From Martelella lutilitoris (GTDB lineage: Bacteria > Pseudomonadota > Alphaproteobacteria > Rhizobiales > Rhizobiaceae), in the NCBI RefSeq assembly GCF_005924265.1, contig NZ_VCLB01000001.1, positions 248,001 through 312,000 on the forward strand: DNA of 64,000 bases. The letters are read 5' to 3'. Of this stretch, positions 59,378 through 64,000 are shown one piece after another; positions within the stretch are counted from its first letter, which is position 1, and the number at the start of each line of letters is the position of its first letter. The translations under genes were made by a program, and so were the position numbers. The notes beneath the pieces are model-generated. The model was given only the letters and a program-made list of their open reading frames with translations, was not told the origin of the DNA and searched no databases.

Positions 59378-59392
59378 TGACTGTAAAAATCA
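59378..59392 (+). promoter_or_regulatory. Iron-responsive operator (RirA-type) upstream of the importer
   Basis: TGACTGTAAAAATCA matches TGA-N9-TCA, the iron-responsive operator bound by RirA in rhizobia. It ends 46 bases before the start of the binding protein, near A/T-rich promoter-like sequence (TATAAA). Iron-dependent repression is the simplest interpretation. Confidence 0.6.
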
Positions 59393-59438
59393 CCTTAATA
59401 TAAAAGTTCCTACCTGCCATATGTCAAAGGAGCTTCCC

Positions 59439-60521
59439 ATGAAGACCGTCTTGCCGCTCGGCATCGCTTCCCTCATCCTGGCCGGCGCAAGCATCGCCCA
59501 TGCCGACCCGATCGAAATCACCGACCAGGCCGGCCGCGCAGTGGTTCTGGAGAAACCCGCCGAGCGCGTTGCCTCGATCCCGATGCCGATGGCCTCGACG
59601 CTGATCGCGATCGATGGCGGCGTCGAAAAGCAGGTCGGCATGAACCCGGTCGCAAAACAGGCCGTGCTCGACGGCATTCTCGGCAAGATCTATCCGGAGG
59701 CCAGAAACATCTCCTCCGACATCACCGCGCCGAACTTCATTCCCAATGTCGAGGAACTGGCCGCCACCAATCCCGATCTCGTCATCCAGTGGGCCGATCG
59801 CGGCAATGATCTTGTCGACCCGATCACCAATGCCGGGCTGACGACCATGCTGATCTCCTACGGCACGGAGGAAAAGGCGCGCGACTACATGACCATGTCG
59901 GCCGTCGCCATGGGCCGTGACGACCGCATCGGCCCGCTGATCGAATGGCGCGAAGAGGTCGCCAACGACATCGCCGACAAGGCCGCCGCCATCGACGAGG
60001 CCGACAAGCCGAAAGTGCTCTACCTTCTGCGCGCCCAGGAGACGCTGAAGGCGTCGGGCGCGAAGAACAATTACAATAGCTGGTATATCGAGCTTACCGG
60101 CGGCAAGAGCGCCTCGGCTGACCTCGAGGCCAATGGCGTGACCATCAATCCCGAACAGATCGCCGCCTGGAACCCCGACGTCATCCTGCTCAACAATTTC
60201 GAGAGCGATATTTCGCCCGAGCGCATCTATGAGGACCCGATCCTGTCGCTCACCAATGCGGCGCGGAACCACAAGGTCTACCGCATGCCGCTCGGCGGCT
60301 ATCGCTGGGATCCGCCGAACACGGAGAGCCCGCTGACCTGGATGTGGCTTGCCGAGCTCCTGCACCCGGATGTCTTCGACTATGACCTCCGTGCCGAGAT
60401 GAAGGACGCCTATGCGAAGATCTACGACTACGATCTGACCGAAGACGACATTGACGGCATTCTCTGGACCGACCTCAATGACGGCGCGGCCAATTACGAT
60501 CAGTTCAAGGCCAAGTCATGA
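59439..60521 (+). CDS. Periplasmic binding protein of FecB/BtuF type
   Basis: A 360-residue substrate-binding protein (signal MKTVLPLGIASLILAGASIAHA). It is of the type III fold used for siderophores, haem and corrinoids: ITDQAGRAVVLEKPAERVAS at the start, NPDLVIQWADRGND in the middle, and a long helix linking two lobes. The ligand is not predictable from sequence. AAAGGAG precedes the ATG. First gene of a five-gene operon with overlapping stops and starts. Confidence 0.88.
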   Translation: MKTVLPLGIASLILAGASIAHADPIEITDQAGRAVVLEKPAERVASIPMPMASTLIAIDGGVEKQVGMNPVAKQAVLDGILGKIYPEARNISSDITAPNFIPNVEELAATNPDLVIQWADRGNDLVDPITNAGLTTMLISYGTEEKARDYMTMSAVAMGRDDRIGPLIEWREEVANDIADKAAAIDEADKPKVLYLLRAQETLKASGAKNNYNSWYIELTGGKSASADLEANGVTINPEQIAAWNPDVILLNNFESDISPERIYEDPILSLTNAARNHKVYRMPLGGYRWDPPNTESPLTWMWLAELLHPDVFDYDLRAEMKDAYAKIYDYDLTEDDIDGILWTDLNDGAANYDQFKAKS

Positions 60522-61573
60522 GCGATGTGACAGCCGGCGCCCGCCTTTGCGGCGGGTCCGGCGCCTTGCGGGCCGGCGTCTTCGTCGGCCTTTTTGCAGC
60601 ACTTTTCGCGGCCCTGGTCTTTGCCATCGGCGCGGGGCGATTTTCAGTCTCGCCCGGCCGGATTGCCGAGATCATTCTTGCCTGGATCGCAGCACCTTCC
60701 GCGCCGCTTGAGACTATCGACGAGCGGATCGTGCTGCTGGTGCGCATGCCGCGCGTTCTGATCGCCGCCGTTTCCGGCGCGGCGCTGGCTGTCGGCGGTG
60801 CAGCGCTTCAGGGCGTCTTCCGCAATCCGCTGGTCTCGCAACAGGTGCTCGGCATCAGCCAGGGGGCTGCCTTTGGCGGCGCGCTTGCCATTCTGCTCGG
60901 CTATGCCGGGGTTACGCTTCTGGGGCTCGCCTTCATCTTCGGACTTGCCGCCCTCGTCATCGTCGGCCTCCTGGCGCGCATCAACGGGCGCACCGAGATC
61001 GTCACCGTCATTCTCTCGGGCATGGTGGTCGGCGCGCTGTTCTCCGCGCTCGTCTCCGTGGTGCAGTTTGTTGCCGACCCCAACACCTCGTTGCCGGCGA
61101 TCGTCTACTGGCTGATGGGCTCGTTTTCGACGGCCACCTGGGCGCGGTTCTGGCTCGGGCTGCCGGGCCTTGCCATCGGCATCGTCGCCATCTGGCTCTT
61201 CCGCTACCGGCTCAATCTTCTGGCGCTGGAAGATACCGAGGCGCGTTCGCTCGGCGTCAATCCGGATCGCGAACGCTGGTTCATCTTCATCGCCACGGCG
61301 CTGATGACGGCGACTTCGGTTGCGATTGCCGGCATTATCGGCTGGATCGGCCTCGTTATTCCCCATGCCGCGCGCATTCTGGTGGGCGAGGATCACCGTG
61401 TGCTGATCCCGGCCTCGGCCATTCTGGGGGCCGCCTATCTCACCTTTGTCGATACGCTGGCGCGCACGCTGACGTCTGCGGAAATCCCGCTCGGCGTGCT
61501 GACGGCGCTGATCGGCGCGCCGGTCTTCGGCCTGCTTCTGCGCCGGCATTTCTCGAAGGCGAACCAGCCATGA
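60518..61573 (+). CDS. FecCD-family ABC permease
   Basis: A 351-residue permease with about ten membrane helices. The FecCD core is clear: RMPRVLIAAVSGAALAVGGA, GISQGAAFGGALAILLG, and GIIGWIGLVIPHAARILVG (the loop that contacts the ATPase) followed by DHRVLIPASAILGA. It carries siderophore, haem or corrinoid ligand into the cytoplasm. Start and stop overlap its neighbours by ATGA. Confidence 0.94.
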   Translation: MSDVTAGARLCGGSGALRAGVFVGLFAALFAALVFAIGAGRFSVSPGRIAEIILAWIAAPSAPLETIDERIVLLVRMPRVLIAAVSGAALAVGGAALQGVFRNPLVSQQVLGISQGAAFGGALAILLGYAGVTLLGLAFIFGLAALVIVGLLARINGRTEIVTVILSGMVVGALFSALVSVVQFVADPNTSLPAIVYWLMGSFSTATWARFWLGLPGLAIGIVAIWLFRYRLNLLALEDTEARSLGVNPDRERWFIFIATALMTATSVAIAGIIGWIGLVIPHAARILVGEDHRVLIPASAILGAAYLTFVDTLARTLTSAEIPLGVLTALIGAPVFGLLLRRHFSKANQP

Positions 61574-62328
61574 TCGGACTTGAAAATGCCAGCGTCGCCT
61601 TCGGTCACAATGTCATCTTCCGCGATGTGAGCTTCGAGGTGCCGGTCGGACGCACCATGGCGATCCTCGGGCCGAACGGCCGGGGCAAGACGACGCTTCT
61701 GCGCGCGCTCCTCGGCTTCCAGCCGCTGAGGACGGGGCGGCGCACCGCACCGAGGATCGCCGGCTACGTGCCGCAGCACGGGGCGTCACAGGCGAAGCTC
61801 TCCGGCCTCGATGTCGTGGTCATGGGCCATGCCGCGCAGATCGGTCTTTTCGGCCAGCCGGGCAAGGATGACATCGCGGCAGCGGAAGAGGCGCTGGAAA
61901 TCGTCGGCGCCACGCATCTGGCAGTTCACCGCTATGACCGCATGTCGGGCGGACAGCGGCAGATGATCCTGATTGCCCGGGCGCTCGCCACCGGCTCGCC
62001 CGCGCTGGTCTTCGACGAGCCGACCTCGGCGCTCGACCTCGGCAACCAGGCAAAGACGCTCGATCTTCTGAACATGCTGCGCGCGCGGCGCGACAAGGCG
62101 ATTCTCTTCACCACGCACGACCCGAACCACGCGCTGGCAGCCGCCGACGACGTGCTGATGATGATGCCGGGCGGACACGAGGAGAACGGCACGGTGGAGG
62201 AGATGATCGTGCCCGAGGCGCTGGCGAAGCTTTACGGCGTCGACATGCGCTGGGTGGACCTGACGGGACCGGAAAGCGGCACCCGCAAGGCCGTGATACC
62301 GGCTTTCGCCGGAAGGGAATTTTCATGA
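61570..62328 (+). CDS. FecE-type ABC transporter ATPase
   Basis: A 252-residue ATPase: Walker A LGPNGRGKTTLLRALLG, signature RMSGGQRQMILIARAL, Walker B LVFDEPTSALDL and the H-loop FTTHDPNHALAA. It drives the FecCD-type permease encoded just upstream. The Walker A loop has arginine where serine or cysteine is more common (GRGKT). Coupled by overlaps on both sides. Confidence 0.95.
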   Translation: MIGLENASVAFGHNVIFRDVSFEVPVGRTMAILGPNGRGKTTLLRALLGFQPLRTGRRTAPRIAGYVPQHGASQAKLSGLDVVVMGHAAQIGLFGQPGKDDIAAAEEALEIVGATHLAVHRYDRMSGGQRQMILIARALATGSPALVFDEPTSALDLGNQAKTLDLLNMLRARRDKAILFTTHDPNHALAAADDVLMMMPGGHEENGTVEEMIVPEALAKLYGVDMRWVDLTGPESGTRKAVIPAFAGREFS

Positions 62329-63629
62329 GCGTTCTTTATGTCAAATCGGCCTATGAGGGGCCGTCAGAGACCTTTCGTCAGGCCGAAGCCGAAGGCGTGG
62401 TCACCATTGTCGACCAGTGCGACCTGCGCGCAGAACATCTGGCCAACCATGACGGACTGATCACCGGCAATCAGCTTGATCAGAACGCCATGCTCGGCCT
62501 CAAGGCGGCGCTTGCCGCCTTTCTGAGCCGCGGCGGCCGCTGGCTCTTCAATGGTCACATGCTGCGTCCGCTGGTCGATGGCATGGCGCAATATCGGCCG
62601 ATTGCTGCGCCGAAGCGGCCGGATTTCGATCTCTCGGCCGCCAATGCCCATCCGATCTTCGACGGTATAGATCTGGAAAAGCTCGAGACCAACAAGAACG
62701 TTGCCGGGTTTTACGGACGCGGATGCAACCCGCCGCCGGAGGGCGCCGTCATCGTCAACGGGCTCGGGCCGGGCGCCGTGCCGGTCGACTGGGTCTGGGC
62801 GCGGCCCGAAGGCGGACGCATCTTCAGCCATGCGGGCAACGACCTTGCCACGATGGGGCGCGAATGGAACCTGCCGGCAACGCTTGCCGCGCGCATCATC
62901 GCCTGGGCCAATGGCGGCGATTGCGTTGATCCGATGACGGCGACGCAAACCGCAGACGACTACCGAAAGCGTCTGGCCGATGCGGAGGACTATCCGGGCT
63001 TCCGGTCCGCGCCCAAACGGGAAAAGCGCCTCGTCCTGCCCTCATCGGGTTGCTATTACCAGATCCGCAGCCTCGAAGGTCCACGCTATGGCGACCTGTT
63101 CGACGTGATCACGATGCCGGAAGCCCTTGGCGAGAGTTTGCGTGATGATGATACGCTGTGGGTGCCCTGCCGCACGCCCGCGCAGCGGATGATCGCGCAA
63201 CGGCCCGTCATCGACCGGCATCTTGCCGCCGGCGGCACGGTGGTCGCGCTTGGCGAAAGCCTCTCGCATCTGTGGCTGCCCAACGTCGCCTTCACCCGGA
63301 CCCCGACGAACTGGTGGTGGTGGCTGGAGCCGGGGGCCGATCTCGGCGTCACGATCGCCGAGCCCGCCCATCCGCTGATGGCGGGGATGAGCGCCCGCGA
63401 CGCGACCTGGCATCTGCACGGCTTTTTCGAACCACCGGAAGGCGCCACAGTTCTTGTGCGCGACGGCGAGGGCCGCGCGATCTTCTATATCGACGACGTG
63501 TCGACGCCCGGGCGGATGATCATCTCCTCGCTGGACCCGATGTTCCACCACGGTTCGCATTTCATGCCGGCGACGACGCGTTTCCTCGACCGGTTCATTC
63601 CCAATCTGAAGGGTTTTCTCGATGCATGA
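62325..63629 (+). CDS. Uncharacterised protein, probably two fused amidotransferase-like domains
   Basis: A 434-residue cytoplasmic protein with no signal peptide. I do not recognise a named family. Two regions look like each other: SRGGRWLFNGHMLRPLVDGM followed by NAHPIFDGID in the first half, and AAGGTVVALGESLSHLWLPN followed by AHPLMAGMS in the second. This suggests a tandem duplication of a class I glutamine-amidotransferase-like (ThuA-type) fold. Neither half shows the catalytic cysteine-containing loop typical of active amidotransferases (NGH and GES occupy those positions). It overlaps the ATPase gene and the next gene, so it is tied to the importer. Confidence 0.6.
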   Translation: MSVLYVKSAYEGPSETFRQAEAEGVVTIVDQCDLRAEHLANHDGLITGNQLDQNAMLGLKAALAAFLSRGGRWLFNGHMLRPLVDGMAQYRPIAAPKRPDFDLSAANAHPIFDGIDLEKLETNKNVAGFYGRGCNPPPEGAVIVNGLGPGAVPVDWVWARPEGGRIFSHAGNDLATMGREWNLPATLAARIIAWANGGDCVDPMTATQTADDYRKRLADAEDYPGFRSAPKREKRLVLPSSGCYYQIRSLEGPRYGDLFDVITMPEALGESLRDDDTLWVPCRTPAQRMIAQRPVIDRHLAAGGTVVALGESLSHLWLPNVAFTRTPTNWWWWLEPGADLGVTIAEPAHPLMAGMSARDATWHLHGFFEPPEGATVLVRDGEGRAIFYIDDVSTPGRMIISSLDPMFHHGSHFMPATTRFLDRFIPNLKGFLDA

Positions 63630-64000
63630 CACGATCACGGTCCGCGAAGGCGGCCGCGACCTCACCTTTTCCTTCAACGATATCATGGCCTATCATGGCG
63701 GCGGTTTTCCGGGCGGCGTGGTCCACGGGCTGAAAGCCATGCAGGCGGCCTTTCCGCTGCTTGATGATGCGCCGCTGGAGCGCCGCGAAATCTCGGTGCT
63801 CACCGCCTTCACCGGCCCGGGCGGGCGCGATGCGCTGGAAATGGTGACGCGGGCGCTGACGGAAGACCGGCTCGCCGTCTTCCGTCCTCTCGGCGGCAAG
63901 GACGTGATCACCGATCCGCCGGGACCTTATCTCTTCCGCTTTTCCTATCGCGGAAAACTGGCGGAAGCCGTCATCAAACCCGGACATGTGCTGGAGGAAT
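63622..64000 (+). CDS. FmdE-like protein, 5' part only
   Basis: Cut by the right window edge; 126 residues are visible. YHGGGFPGGVVHGLKAM resembles the FHGHLCPG-type motif of FmdE (formylmethanofuran dehydrogenase subunit E) domains, and EISVLTAFTGPGGRDALEMV with VFRPLGGKD fits the next FmdE segments. The cysteines that normally bind metal (CPG, the ACG-type loop and CTFGKGN) are all replaced, so a changed function is likely. The ATG at 63622 overlaps the upstream stop. The link to the FecBCD-type importer is by position only. Confidence 0.55.
   Translation, partial: MHDTITVREGGRDLTFSFNDIMAYHGGGFPGGVVHGLKAMQAAFPLLDDAPLERREISVLTAFTGPGGRDALEMVTRALTEDRLAVFRPLGGKDVITDPPGPYLFRFSYRGKLAEAVIKPGHVLEE

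Overview
The window is GC-rich, gene-dense bacterial chromosomal DNA. It is most consistent with an alphaproteobacterium of the Rhizobiales (Hyphomicrobiales). Pointers are a cyoABCD-SURF1 block, a nrdHIEF operon, a TGA-N9-TCA iron-responsive operator typical of RirA-controlled rhizobial genes, a long palindromic intergenic repeat, and the general look of the proteins. I cannot name a genus. I saw no rRNA, tRNA, insertion sequence, prophage or CRISPR array.

Layout. The left edge holds the 3' end of transaldolase, three tandem copies of a small secreted protein, and pgi on the opposite strand. Next come a small membrane protein, the cytochrome bo3 ubiquinol oxidase operon cyoABCD with a SURF1 gene, and the class Ib ribonucleotide reductase operon nrdHIEF behind a pair of NrdR boxes and a long leader. 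slyX and recF converge; then follow a secreted HELGH metallopeptidase and dnaK-dnaJ. From 20.4 to 31 kb is a mixed metabolic and envelope region: a divergent adenosylhomocysteinase-like protein, a GNAT acetyltransferase, KDPG aldolase, a CYTH/CHAD pair, TrhO, glutamate decarboxylase, a lipoprotein alpha/beta hydrolase, a Tat-exported amidohydrolase and a beta-barrel protein. From 31.4 to 38.4 kb lie a ytcA-mdtNOP-type efflux operon, a cation/H+ antiporter and a multidomain periplasmic protein.

From 38.5 to 59 kb lies what looks like a complete phenylacetate catabolic island. It holds paaJ-A-B-C-D-E, an extra PaaA/PaaC-family protein, paaZ, paaY, paaG-I-K, the TetR-type regulator paaR and paaN, with a Liv-type ABC transporter and a fused enoyl-CoA hydratase/3-hydroxyacyl-CoA dehydrogenase beside it. 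Together these could activate phenylacetate (PaaK), epoxidise it (PaaABCDE), isomerise it (PaaG), open and oxidise the ring (PaaZ, possibly PaaN), complete beta-oxidation (the fused enzyme and PaaJ) and recycle CoA esters (PaaI, PaaY). Three copies of a GACCGAYCGGNCGGT-like palindrome mark the three paa promoter regions and are probably PaaR operators.

The right edge is a tightly overlapping operon behind a predicted iron-responsive operator: a FecBCD-type ABC importer, a protein that looks like two fused glutamine-amidotransferase-like domains, and the start of an FmdE-like protein lacking the usual cysteines. This transporter plus two uncharacterised proteins is the best candidate in the window for an undescribed system. 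The altered third PaaA-like subunit and the triplicated small secreted proteins come next.
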